Shown here piece after piece: positions 24,503-35,394 of a stretch of DNA of 64,000 nt. Under the pieces are notes generated by a model. That model was not told the origin of the DNA. It saw nothing but the letters and a program-made list of their open reading frames with translations, and made no database searches. The position numbers and the translations under genes are program-made. The stretch covers positions 240,269 through 304,268 of the forward strand of contig JAAOMT010000134.1 in NCBI GenBank assembly GCA_016748015.1, read 5' to 3'. The first letter of the stretch is position 1. Each line of letters starts with the position of its first letter. This stretch comes from Geosiphon pyriformis (lineage: Eukaryota; Glomeromycota; Glomeromycetes; Archaeosporales; Geosiphonaceae).

Positions 24503-24909
24503 AACGGAATACTAACTATTATTGCCTTGGCTTATTTCTTATTTCTTATTTCTTGGATTTTATTTCTTTTTTTTGTTATTATTTACTAATTAATTAAAAA
24601 ATTAAGTGCTGGAATACAGACATCATAGGAACTGGTAAAAGACCTATGAAACAAGAGTAGAACACTCATAGATTTGAGAATAGCTTATCAAGAGGATTAC
24701 CAGCCATCATGCTAAGAAAAAAATTTGATGGAATTGCAATTCTGGGAGGCTATGGAAACAACTATTAAATCTCTATCCATTATACAAAAAACTTCACAAT
24801 AAAATTTTCAGATCAACAAAACCTTCAGATACCAATGCCAAAATATCAATTAAGAACCAAGTTACAGGTTTGTTATTTGATTTGAGATTCCAAATAATTA
24901 CTTATAACA

Positions 24910-27120
24910 TTTGATGCTTCTTGTGAGGTATATCCTACAGAGAACCAGTACCAACAACAATCATCCAAAAGTGGCAGAATCAGAAATCATAAGAGCAAAC
25001 TATTTAAGATTTGCCAAATTCTTGTTTCAATAGTACAGCCAACAATTAAGATTAAACAATAACCATTTCTCAGCAGAATTAGTCTTTAACTTCTATGTCA
25101 ATAATAAAATCACAGACTGCTTAGAAAGAACCATTAACATTGAATCTGCAAAAAAAATTTTTATACAGAATTGTTTCAACATATTAGCTTACCAAGAAAC
25201 TACAGTTTTGTACCAATTATCAAGGAAATCAACCAAACCATTAAAAAGTACATCCAACAACAATTTCTCATTACCTAGGTAAACAAAAGCAAGGGAAAAT
25301 TGCAAACACCAGTGGTAACACCAAAACAGATACAACCACCCACTTGAAAGAAAACCAGAGTTGAATCACCAACCAATCCATCATACCATTATACACCAGG
25401 AAGTGCCATCAATATTTTCTCAGCAGATATGTTCACATCAAATGCAACATTAACCTTTGGACAATTTCCATTTCAGAGTAAACAAAAAAAATCAGAGTTA
25501 TTAGGACCATACAGCAAATATTTTGAAGGATTTAAATCATGATTACCAATGCCATCAGAATTCCAATCATTACTATCTTAACCAAATTTTGGAAATGCAA
25601 GTTCATGAAAAATAATAGCATCTGAAAAAAAGAAAGAAGAGAATCAAGAATTTGATTATCAAAATCTGATCACAGAAAATCTGGAAGTTGAAACCCTGAT
25701 TATTCAAACCCAGCAAACTCTGAATAATCTGAACTCCAAGCTAATTAATCAGAAAAACTTACCTTCAGAAATTGTCATCAATCAGCAACCAATTGATCCA
25801 ATTGCTAAACAACTTCAACAGCTGCCAATACCACTTCAACCACTACTCCTTTAACCACCACAACAACCAAACATGGATCCAATGGCCTATGCTCCAATAG
25901 CAAAACTCAAAAAATTTACAGGCAAAGAGAATGACACACAAATGTGGCTGAATGACATAGAAAAAGCCATTACAACCAATAGATGGAATAATGTCAGGAC
26001 ACTTCAAGCCATCCTTTATTTCTTACAGGATACCACCAACTTATGGTATCAAAGTTTAGCCGCCAAACCTTAAACATTTCAGGAATTTAAAATTGTATTC
26101 TTGGGATATTTCAGTAATAATAACAGTATTAATTGTCTAGCCAATACCTTTATCACAATCAAACAGAGAGAAATTAAAGTAGTTACAACTTACTTGAGAT
26201 GTTTTCATAGGAACTTGCACCAAATTCAAGCAATTCAAGCTGACTATTTTACAGCACCACAGATTCTAAACCAGTTCATCTATAGACTGTGCAGTAGTAT
26301 CTTCCAATACATATATCCAATGCATCCACAAATCCTTTAAGATGCAGTTACCAATGCACAGAATTTTGAATCTGTCAAACTTGAAGCTAACCACACTCAA
26401 GCTGTCAATCTAGTGATGAACAGATCATTTGAATTAGATTCTAAGTTAAAACAATTTAGTGATTCTATTGACAAAAAATTAGAAGAATATTTAGCTAACA
26501 ATTAGGCAGTTTATCAATCTCTACAATGACACAATAATCAAGAAAACATGAATTGTTTCCAGAATTAGTCATGTTTATTATTCTCAACCAATCAACAGTG
26601 GCAGCAAAAGATGTGTGCTTGCCACTACTGTGGTAAACAAAGACATTTGAGAGTCAATTGTAGATTAAAAATAGAAAACCAACAATCAGAAAACCAATAT
26701 CAAAACCCCAATTGCAGGTTTCAAGCTCCAAATCAATACTCAAATCAGGATCAACACTCACCTCATTACACCCAAATGATACAACAACCAATTTATCAAC
26801 CATCTGTATATCAAGCTTCAATTTATTAGTCGACAACACCCATCATATATCAATTACAGTTCCAACTTATCTATCAGCCACAGCCCCAAGTAATCTATTA
26901 ATCTCAACAAATTCAAACACCACCACAAAACTTACTTCAAAATGAAACCTAAAAACTAAAACTAACACAACAAAGCTGAAGATTGTTGATGGTAGTCTAT
27001 CAACCAATTTCCAGTCTCTTAACCCAGCCATCAGAATCTCAACAATAGAATTCGAGCATTGGGTACACCCAAAACCCAAATGCCCAACACTATTTAAGTC
27101 TCCTGGTTATCTCAGAAGAT
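24910..27120 (+). pseudogene. B2 gag
   Basis: The N-terminal block begins VAESEIIRANYLRFAKF, with GTG at about 24973 where R2 has ATG. The capsid block starts at 25873, MDPMAYAPIAKLKKFTGKEN, with LQAILYFLQDTTNLWYQSL, then a TAA for Gln and SNNNSINCLANTFITIKQRE (26101-26340). An intact CCHC knuckle CHYCGKQRHLRVNC lies near 26620-26660. A Gln/Tyr/Pro-rich tail runs to about 27000. The parts before and after the single stop share one frame, so a few substitutions separate this gag from an open one. Confidence 0.8.
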
Positions 27121-27760
27121 GTTTTATTCAATAATGTGAAAACCAACCAAACATAACCACTTACTATCAACAACATTCTACCAGCCATTGTTATGAAAGA
27201 TAAGTTACTCACAGCTATATTTCCCTTTGAAATAGAAGAACCATCAGAAACTTCTTTGTTTAGTGGAGCTGCACTTAAAGAAAAACCTATTATGGCAATG
27301 TACACTAATATCAAAATTGATAGTCATTTCATCAAACTGATCCTAGATAGTGGATTAGCTGGCAGTATTATCACAAGACAGCTCATAGACCAATTAGGTT
27401 ACTGAGTTAATCGAGCTGTCAGTGCAAAAATAATTACAGCTGATGGAACCACCAAGACTTCAATTGGTGAAATAGATAATTTACTCATTGAAGTCAATGG
27501 CATCATCATACCAATTAAGGTATTAATCATGGAAGCCACCCAATACCAAGCACTTATTGGCAATAACTGGCTGTTCAAAACCAATGTGATGCTCAATTGG
27601 AACACCCAAAAGCTCTAGCTTAGCCAAAATGGTCAATATACACATGTGCCAGTCATATGTAGTCACTTCAAATCCATTACCACACCATCAGCACCCCTTA
27701 TCAAGTTTGACAACAAAAAAAAAACCTACCTGAGAAGCATACCAAATCTCCTGGACCAAT
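27121..27760 (+). pseudogene. B2 aspartic protease
   Basis: Open from 27193 to 27405: TAIFPFEIEEPSETSLFSGA, KPIMAMYTNIKIDSHFIKLI, then LDSGLAGSIITRQLIDQLGY with the catalytic DSG intact. Then a TGA at a Trp/Arg position. The second half continues with TTKTSIGEIDNLLIEVNGII and LIGNNWLFKTNVMLNWNTQ. It shares the gag frame, supporting a fused gag-protease. Confidence 0.8.
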
Positions 27761-28582
27761 AATGACTATAATAAGCTGCCACCAATTCTAGACTGAGAAA
27801 AAAAAGACAAAAAAAAAAAGAAAAAAAAGGAAGAAAACATATCTGAAAAGAACATGGACAATACAGAAACTAGTGATTAGGGAAGTTTATACTTTACTAA
27901 TACCAGGCCAGAACCATCTTATATTTCACTCAGGTGTAAAGACTGCAAGAAAAAATTGTCTTTCATGGAAGCTTGGATTGCATCAGATGAAGATTACTGA
28001 ACACAAACCCACTATTACTGCAAGCCATATTACTAAAAATGGTATGGCTATCCAAAATGACAAGGCAAGTGGGATAACAAACCATGTCTCACTTGTAGAA
28101 AACAATTGCTCAATGAAGGAATGTGGAATGACATTCCTGGTCAAGAAGGAATATGCGACACTTTGTGCCAATATACAATCTTTATAAGTGACTGGATTAG
28201 TCATGGCACTTCCATTACTACAGCTTGGCACTGAGCAATAACCTGTCTGAACAGTTACCCACATGACAAGAATAAGATCTGGCAGATGGCAAATGCCAAA
28301 GTCAAAGAAGCCACACCTAGTAAAATATTAGAAATCAAAAATAACTCTTCAAAACCAGTAGACATTGTCTTTATCCTAAATCCAGATGTGTTTTTCAACA
28401 TAGAAACAGGCCCAGAAGAGTTTCATAAGCACTATCAGAACTTGGCACCAACAAAAAAAGAGCAAAAACAATGTTTGGAAGAAATAAACACAAGACTATG
28501 TGATTACTGTCTGATCTCATATGACTTTTAATATTGTAATAAGTGTAACTTCATTTACAATCCACTATTATGCATAATCTAC
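27761..28582 (+). pseudogene. B2 Cys-rich domain
   Basis: Peptides in order: VKDCKKKLSFMEAWIA, THYYCKPYY, GKWDNKPCLTCRKQLLNEGM, MWNDIPGQEGICDTLCQYTIF, then EEFHKHYQNLAPTKKEQKQC and LCDYCLISYDF (28286-28531). Compared with R3, three Cys are lost (to Tyr or other residues). It lies between protease and dUTPase, as in every copy. The frame changes relative to protease, presumably through an indel in the poly-A runs at about 27720-27830. Confidence 0.7.
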
Positions 28583-29512
28583 ATGATTCCAGAAGAAGAT
28601 AAACCACTTAGCAGCTGCACATCAGAATTGGAATCAACCTTTAATTCCAATTCAAACTCCAACAATGATGACAATAAAAACAACAGTTCCAGCTCCACCC
28701 AATATGACAATAAAAATTACAATAATTTAAACTCTGATTTAAATCCCAAACAATACATTGCACTTCCTGACCTCTCCAAGAAGCAGGAACTAAAATGGTT
28801 TAGTGACAATGATGAAGATAATATGCCAGAATGTGTGCATGATACCAATGCAGGATTTAATTTGAGATATCCAAAAAAAAATGCCATCAAATTGGAACCC
28901 CATTCGTGCACCTGTATTGATCTCAAAATAGCACTGGAAATTCTAGCAACAACAATAGTTCAGTTAGCATCTAGAAGTAGTTTAGCAGAAAAGGGAATCA
29001 ACATCAAAGGAGGAATAATTAACACAGGATATGTAGAAAATATCATTGCTATGCTACAAAATGATTCAGAAAAGACCTATATTATAGAGCCAAATGAAAA
29101 AATAGCACAGGCAATATTCCTGCCTCTGGTTAAAGTAGCTCAGTTAGTATCAATAGAAAACAGGAAGGAGTTAGAGATAACAGCAAGAGGGATACAAGAA
29201 TTCAGATCAACAGATAGAATAGATGTACCAGTCAATATGGCAGAAAAAGAGATTATTAACAAGAGAGAAATTATCTTTACCTGTCAACCAATTTCTATTC
29301 CACCATATGGCCAGTACATGGTAGTTATAGAGAGAAAAGTAAAGGATCAGGTTCAGATTTTTGAGGCAAAAGCAACACTTTGTGAATCAAAAGAAATTGG
29401 ATTAGTCAATTTGCACATACTAGTTAAGAACCACAGTTACATCAAAATTTCATTTACAACAACACAAAAAATATTATCAAAATACCAGAAAAAACCACCA
29501 TTGAACACTTAA
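28583..29512 (+). pseudogene. B2 dUTPase with acidic Asn/Ser linker, open for 309 codons but catalytically damaged
   Basis: Residues 19-52 are an Asn/Ser/Asp-rich linker and 85-212 the dUTPase core, about the usual length of a trimeric dUTPase. Motif 1: AGFNLRY (Asp to Asn). Motif 2: SRSSLAEKGINI, good. Motif 3: GGIINTGYVENIIAML (catalytic Asp to Asn, Gly to Glu). Motif 4: EKIAQAIFLPL, good. Motif 5: RGIQEFRSTDR, where GFGSTG has lost three Gly. Every change is a single G to A. The tail, residues 213-309, is the beta-rich pre-RT segment (PPYGQYMVVIERKV). The sequence would fold but is unlikely to be active. Confidence 0.85.
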
Positions 29513-31060
29513 TCACCAAAATTGAAGACCAACTGCCAGACACCATTTCAGACTTTTCACAACTGTGTAGATATGTAGATATCACATTACAAACAATATA
29601 CAGATAAGAAGAATGTTATTTGCTCCAATTAGAACAATTGAAACAGATGAACTTAGAAAATCTAAACCCACTTTAATGAATGCAACTCAAGATGTTACTC
29701 AACAACTTTAATGACATCTTTACTAGCAAAAATGAATTTGGCAGAACCAATATAATCCAGCATCAGATCAAAACTAGAGATGCAATACCAATTAAACAGA
29801 GAGCATACAGAGTACCATTAGCTAGCCATGAGATCATTCATCAAGAAATCAATTAGATGCTTGACAATGGGCTAATTCAGCCATCAATGAGCTTATAGTC
29901 ATCACCAGTGATACTAGTCCATAAGAAGAATAGGAAAATCCATTTTTGTGTAGATTACCAGAAATTGAATGGAGTAACCAAAAGTAATAACTACCCAACT
30001 CCAAAAATTCAAAAACTGTTTGATGCTTTTGGAGGAAAAAAATGGTTTTTGACACTAGACTTAGACAGTGGTTATTGGCAAGTAGCCATGAAACCAGAAG
30101 ACAAGGAGAAAATGGCTTTTACAACTCGAAAAGGAAACTTTGAATTTGAAGTTATGCTATTTGGCTTTGATAAATGTTCCTGTCATATTTCAATAGCTAA
30201 TAGAAATTGTCTATACCAGACTACTATGAAAATCAGTAGTCATATACTTGAATGACACAAATGTGTTTTCAAAAACATTTGATAATTATTTGCATCATTT
30301 CCAACAAGTATTTGAAAGACTCAGACAAGCAGAATTAAAATTAAATGCAAACAAATGCTTTTTGGGCAAAACTGAACTCAAGTTTTTGGGACATATGATG
30401 AGCAAAAATGGTATCAAAACGGATCCAGATAAGATTGAGATTGTTAAGAACTTTTCAGTACCAAATAATCTCACAGAATTAAAAGCATTCTTAGGATTTG
30501 CTGGATACTACCACCACTTTATTAAAAACTTTTTCAAAATAGCTCAACCACTATACCAATTGCAAACAAAGAACACCAAATATAAATGTACTGAAACTTA
30601 ACAAAAAGCTTTTAATACACTAAGAAAAAAGCTTATTCAAGCCTCAATACTGATCTATTCAGATTATAGCAAGCCATTCATAATCACAACCAATGTATCT
30701 GGTTAAGCATTGGGAGCAGTATTATCTCAGAAAAGACCAGACAAATGAGAATATCTAGTAGCTTACACCAGTAGAAGCTTAAATCCAGCAGAAAAAAACT
30801 ATAGAACACCAGTATTAGAACACTTAACAATCTATTGGGCAGTCATAAAATGGAAAGAATACTTGAATCAAAAGTTTAATGTGTATACTAATCATAAAAG
30901 GCTGACTTCAATCCAAAAAAAAAATTTTGAAAATGATTGTTATGCTAGATAGAAAATAGAACTTTCACAATTCAATTATACAGTACATTACAAAAAAAGA
31001 AAAAAAAATGGAAATGCTGACAGTCTGTTGCAAATAAAACAAATCTAAAAACATTTCAAC
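29513..31060 (+). pseudogene. B2 RT and RNase H
   Basis: The pre-RT tail continues to about 29610 (QLCRYVDITLQTIYR). RT: LLNNFNDIFTSKNEFGRTN, RIHFCVDYQKLNGV (29908-30055), FLTLDLDSGYWQVAM (first palm Asp intact), catalytic VIYLNDTNVF at about 30240-30270 (YLDD to YLND), and LKFLGHMMSKNGIKTDPDKI (30248-30601). RNase H: ITTNVSGxALGAVLSQK with the first Asp to Asn, and EHLTIYWAVIKWKEYLNQ with the catalytic Glu kept. A few frame slips. Confidence 0.85.
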
Positions 31061-32440
31061 CCAAAAATATAACAAAAAAATGAATATACAAAAATACCAA
31101 CAATTTCAACATTATATAAATACTCAATTGTTCAAGAAAAAATTATTTCAAAAGGAACAAAACAACATAAAACAGCAATCAAAATATTTTATTAATCATC
31201 AAAATATACTATACTAAAAGAACAAAAGAAATCCAAATCAACCAACCAGAGTAATTACAGAACCAGAGAAAGAGACAATATTATTCAACATGCACTCAGA
31301 TCCAACAGCAGGACATTTTTACAAAAAAGCAATCATAGAAAGAACCAGAAAAAGATACTATTGGTTATTAATATATTCAGACATCATCCAATATGTTCAA
31401 AATTGTGATGCTTGTCAAAAAAAAGGTGGAACAAAACCCAGTAAATTATTAAGACCAATCAAAGTGGGACAACCATTTGATCATCTTGGAATTGACTTAG
31501 TTGAACTATTAACAATCACCAGCAGAGGCAACAAATATATTGCAGTAGCTATGAATTATTTCACAAAATGGCCAGAAGCAAAAGCCATTCAAAGAGCAGA
31601 TGCAGAATCTGTTGCCAAATTCATTCATCAAAATTTGATCTGTTGACATAAATGTCCAAAAGAACTACTATCAGATCAAAAAACTCACTTTGTGAATAGA
31701 ACACTGACAGAATTAAGTCAAAGATTTGGGATAAAAAGACCATTATCATTATCATATTATCCACAAACAAATGGGTTAGTTGAAAAGTTTAACAGAACAT
31801 TGTGTGAAACCATTGCCAAAATCAGCCAAAAAAACCAGGATAAATGAGATTTAATTATATCATCAGTATTATTTATTTATTGAACAATAAAGCAAGACAC
31901 TACACAAGTAATACTATTCGAATTAGTATATAGTAGAACAGCAACATTACCAGTTGAGATAGAAGTCAAAACATATTCAATAGAACCAATAACAAAGAAG
32001 AATTTTTAAAGAACATTGTTGAAAAGAACATGACTTAATAGAGACACTAGAAAATACATGGTGAAGAGCAGCTAACAACATCTAAAAGTCACAAGAAAAA
32101 CAAAAAAAAAGACATAATAACCAATTACTAGAGAAACCAGTTGAATTCAAGATTAAAGACAAAGTACTTCTATATCATACCAAAGCAGAAAAACAATAGA
32201 GTGGAAAATTTGACCCCAAATGAAACAGACCATTTCACATAGAAGAAATTCTTAGAAATAGAGCTTATAAATTAAAGTTGAACAACAAAATTTTAACCAA
32301 AGCAGCATATTGTGATCAACTAAAACTATATCACCATATAGCATCATCATCTACCAGTAATATTCTACAATTAGGAGTACAGAAAATACTAGTCAAACCA
32401 GATAAGATTCCATAAGATCTAAAACCAATTATAATTATTA
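31061..32440 (+). pseudogene. B2 integrase
   Basis: Open at 31290-31646: HSDPTAGHF (His pair), CDACQKKGG (Cys pair), GIDLVELLTIT (first catalytic Asp), KYIAVAMNYFTKWPEAKAI. After a TGA: LLSDQKTHFVNRTL (second Asp) and GLVEKFNRTLCE (catalytic Glu), so HHCC and DDE are all present. The C-terminal module is decayed (FKIKDKVLLYHTKAEK near 32145-32190). Confidence 0.85.
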
Positions 32441-33142
32441 AACCAAACACGTAAAATTGAACAACCAAAGAATATATAAAAACATGATATATGTGACCAA
32501 AAACAGCAGAAAATAGAGATTACTGACAGTATTCACTCACTAGCACAATAACTCTTTCAATTGATCCAACAATAGGAAATGGAAATTACAATCAACTAAC
32601 AAACTATCAGATACACAAACACCAAAAAAAGACCATGGGATAAAATATGGAGAAAAACAGAAAACACTGTTGACAAAATAATTACAAAAGTGATATTGAC
32701 AATAAAAACACAACCAAAAGTCACCTAATTTTAAGAATTAATTATAGAAACTTGGAATTAGTGGATACAACAATTTTCAAGAAACTTTTGTTACTTTCAT
32801 TTAGGACAATACTTGAACATTCAGAACTTGTATATGAATAAAACAAAATGATTATTTAATACAACCATACTGCAACAACTGAAACAATTTGTAAGAAAAA
32901 GCAATTTGACTACACAAGCAAAAGCTATTTATCAGCTACATACTGGATTCCAAAATCGATCAAAAATCTTACTCAATTCAGAAATGAATTCCATTACCAT
33001 TAACCAAATGGGAAAAATAACCAATGCCCAATTTGAAAAATTACAAAACAAGATAACACAAGTAATTTTTGAAAAAGAAGTTTAAAAAATACTCAAAGAA
33101 AGAGAATTGGAATTAGGAGATTTCAATGAAGCTCAATATTAA
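32441..33142 (+). pseudogene. B2 post-integrase domain, unknown, conserved in the B family
   Basis: From about 32760 a readable frame gives QQFSRNFCYFHLGQYLNI, QNLYMNKTKWLFNTTILQQL, AKAIYQLHTGFQNRSKILL, SEMNSITINQMGKI and QVIFEKEV up to NEAQY at about 33140. R2 (35395-36040) and R3 (37160-37600) encode the same peptides, and B1 has remnants. It is helical-looking and rich in Gln, Asn and Lys. I do not recognise it. Selection at the protein level is plausible because reading frames match across copies. Position suggests a C-terminal extension of the integrase polyprotein. Confidence 0.6.
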
Positions 33143-33156
33143 AAAAGAGAGAATAA

Positions 33157-34027
33157 TATTACTCATAGAATATAGGAAGTATATTAGCATATAAATTAGC
33201 CAATCAGAAGTAATCATAGTAAAATGTAGAATTTCAGGATTCTTCTCAGAGAAATTGCAGGATTCCAAGAATTTTAGGATTCTCATACAAGGAATTACAG
33301 GATTCTAAAATTTCAGGATTTCTCTCAAAAAAATTGTAGGATTCCAGGAATTCCAAGATTCCTGGTGTGAAGAATTAAGGAATTGAGGAATCTTAATTAT
33401 GTATATATAGCAGTAGTGTTAGAAGTAGAAAAGACAAACCTTTCAGTTTAAATTTGATTTAAGCAACCTTTTCATTTACAAAAATATCAATAAATAATTA
33501 TTCACTATTTTAATCCACTATTCACTATCAATACTTCATGTTAATAGTAATTAATACTTAACTACACTAGAACAATAGCTCTTGATCACAGTTATTGATG
33601 AGATACTAACCATTATTGCTTTGGCTTATTTTTTATTTTTTATTTTTTATTTTTTTTATTTTATTTCTTTTCTTTGTTGTCATTTACTAATTGATTAAAG
33701 GATTAAGTACTAGAATACAAACATCATAGAGACTGGTAAAAGATCTGTGAAACAAGGGTAAAACACTTATAGATTTGAGAATAGCTTACCAGGAGGATTA
33801 CCAGTCACCATGCTAAGAAAAAAATTTGACAGAATTGCAATTCCAGGAGACTATGGAAACAATTATTGAATCTTTGTCCATTATACAATAAACTTCACAA
33901 TAAAACCTTCAGATCAACAAAATCTTTGGATCAACAACACCTTCAGATACCAATACCAAAATATCAATCAAGCACCAAGTTATGGGTTTGTTATTTGATT
34001 TAAGACTCCAAATAATCACTTGTAATA
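33157..34027 (+). repeat. B2 3' LTR with upstream polypurine tract
   Basis: Starts TATTACTCATAGAATATAGG and ends TTGTAATA. Purine-rich AAAAAAGAGAGAATAA precedes it (33142-33156). The repeat block (33215-33365) has more GGATTC/GAATTC-type units than the 5' copy. Hairpin II at about 33569-33591 has one decayed pair. TATATATA near 33405. Confidence 0.9.
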
Positions 34028-34031
34028 CTGT

Positions 34032-34563
34032 AATCAAGAGCTATTGTGCCAGCAGGTTAAGTAGTGGATAATAACATAGATTTGAAGAATTAAAGAGATA
34101 TTTTATTGATATAATTTTATTTCAGTTGATAGCAACTATTCTTGAAAGGAGGAGTATTTAATAATTATGATCTGCAAGTCTAATTGACTCTAAGAGTCTA
34201 ATTGACTCCTGAAAGTCTAATTTTCTCTTTGAATGTCTTTCTAACTTCTACAGCTACTCATTTTTATACATTTTTTTTGTTCTATAAGATTGCTTCTGAT
34301 TGCTTTGTTATTTTTGTTATTGCTTTATTTTTCTATGTTATTGCTAATTATACTATATTATAATATGTTATCTGGTATTATTATATATTATTCTGTGTTA
34401 TTCTATGTTATAATGTATTATCCTGTATTATTTTAAGTTATAACGTATTATTTTGTGTTATTCTAAGTTATAATGCATTATCCAATGTTATTGCATGCTA
34501 TTCTGTATTATGTTACATTTTGGTCATGTTTCTTTATAATTTTGGATTAGTTTTTTTACTTAG
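34032..34563 (-). repeat. Middle part of solo LTR R1
   Basis: Resumes R1 after B2 with AATCAAGAGCTATTG and GGTTAAGTA, which match the other LTRs. It then diverges into a different U3: AGTCTAATT repeats near 34188-34225 and the 10-bp array at 34331-34510. No coding region seen. Confidence 0.7.
34331..34510. repeat. Tandem array of about eighteen 10-bp units (TNNTNNNTTA)
   Basis: Successive 10-mers nearly all end in TTA: TTCTATGTTA, TTGCTAATTA, TACTATATTA, TAATATGTTA, TCTGGTATTA and so on to TTCTGTATTA. The period is exact with no slip across 180 bp. It lies in the U3 part of LTR R1 and does not occur in the other LTRs. Confidence 0.9.
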
Positions 34564-35380
34564 TGTTACAGGTAATTATTTGGGGTCTCAAAGCAAATAA
34601 CAAACCTGTAACTTGGTGCTTAATTGGTATTCTGGTGTTGATATCTGAAGATTTGATTGTTCAGAAGGTTTTGGTGTAGAGTTTTTTGTATAATAAACAG
34701 AGATTTTAATAGTTGTTTTCAGTAGTCTTCCGGAATCACAATTCTGTCAAATTTTTTTCTCAGTATGGTGGCTGGTAATCTTCTTGGTAAGCTATTTTCA
34801 AATCTATGAGTGTTTTACTAGTCTTTATGACATCTGTAACTCAGTGCTTTAATCCTTAATCAAATTAGTCAACAAAAGAAATAAAAGAAAATAAAAGAAA
34901 ATAAAGAAATAAATGAAAGCAATTACAAGTTAGTATCCCATCAATAGCTATGATCAAGAGCTATTGTTCCAGTATGGTTAAGTATCAATTACTATTAACA
35001 CTTCATGTTGATAGTGAAGAGTAGATTAAGATAAAGAATAATTATTTATTGGTATTTGTGTATGAAAGGTTGCTTAGATTAAATCTAAATTGAGAGATCT
35101 GTCTTTTCTACTTTTAACAATATCACTATATATACATAATTGAGATTTCTCAATTCCTCAATTCTTTACACCAGGAATTTTGAAATTCCTGGAATTCTGC
35201 AATTCCTTTTGAGAAGAATTCTGGAATTCTGGAATCCTGCAATTTCTTGTATGAGAATTCTGAAATTCCTAAAATTCTGCAATTCCTTTTAAGAGGAATC
35301 CTGGAATTCCACATTTACTATAACTACTTCTAATTGGCTACTTTACATGCTAATATACTTCCCATATTCTATAAGTAACA
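34564..35380 (-). repeat. R2 3' LTR
   Basis: Plus-strand view starts TGTTACAGGTAATTATTTGG and ends ATAAGTAACA. A perfect hairpin II lies at 34943-34965 (AATAGCT, ATGATCAAG, AGCTATT). The repeat block at 35170-35310 has two overlapping TTCTGGAA units at 35219-35234. A pyrimidine tract (the complement of the polypurine tract) follows at 35381-35398. Confidence 0.9.
35219..35234. promoter_or_regulatory. Heat-shock-element-like repeat in the R2 LTR
   Basis: Reads TTCTGGAATTCTGGAA: two TTCnnGAA inverted units, the spacing bound by heat shock factor in eukaryotes. The R2 5' LTR has TTCTGGAA at 52571-52578 and 52589-52596, and the B1 and B2 LTRs have TTCCAGAA. The block lies between CCAAT and TATA. 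AT-rich repeats can produce such motifs by chance, so this is only a candidate. Confidence 0.35.
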
Positions 35381-35394
35381 TTATTTTTTTCTTT

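Larger units (their letters stand above)
24119..24909 (+). repeat. B2 5' LTR
   Basis: Starts TGTTACTTATAGAATATAGG and ends CTTATAACA. After it comes TTTGATGCTTCTTG (primer site, TGG to TGA). The LTR is 80 bp shorter than the 3' copy, mainly because of fewer repeats in the GGAATTC/TTCC-rich block around 24185-24290. Confidence 0.9.
24119..34027 (+). mobile_element. Gypsy element B2, full length, nested in R1
   Basis: LTRs of 791 and 871 bp and an 8.2-kb internal region. Flanks are CTAT (24115-24118) and CTGT (34028-34031), and R1 LTR sequence resumes at once (AATCAAGAGCTATTG). The gene order matches B1. Moderately decayed: the dUTPase stretch is open for 309 codons, and the integrase DDE triad and protease DSG are intact. 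RT reads YLND. Confidence 0.9.

Noticed and set aside
27873-28264. Overlapping 104-codon plus and 93-codon minus ORFs
   Set aside because: Frame shadows of the B2 Cys-rich domain, whose conserved Cys peptides (CLTC, CDTLC) are in a different plus frame.
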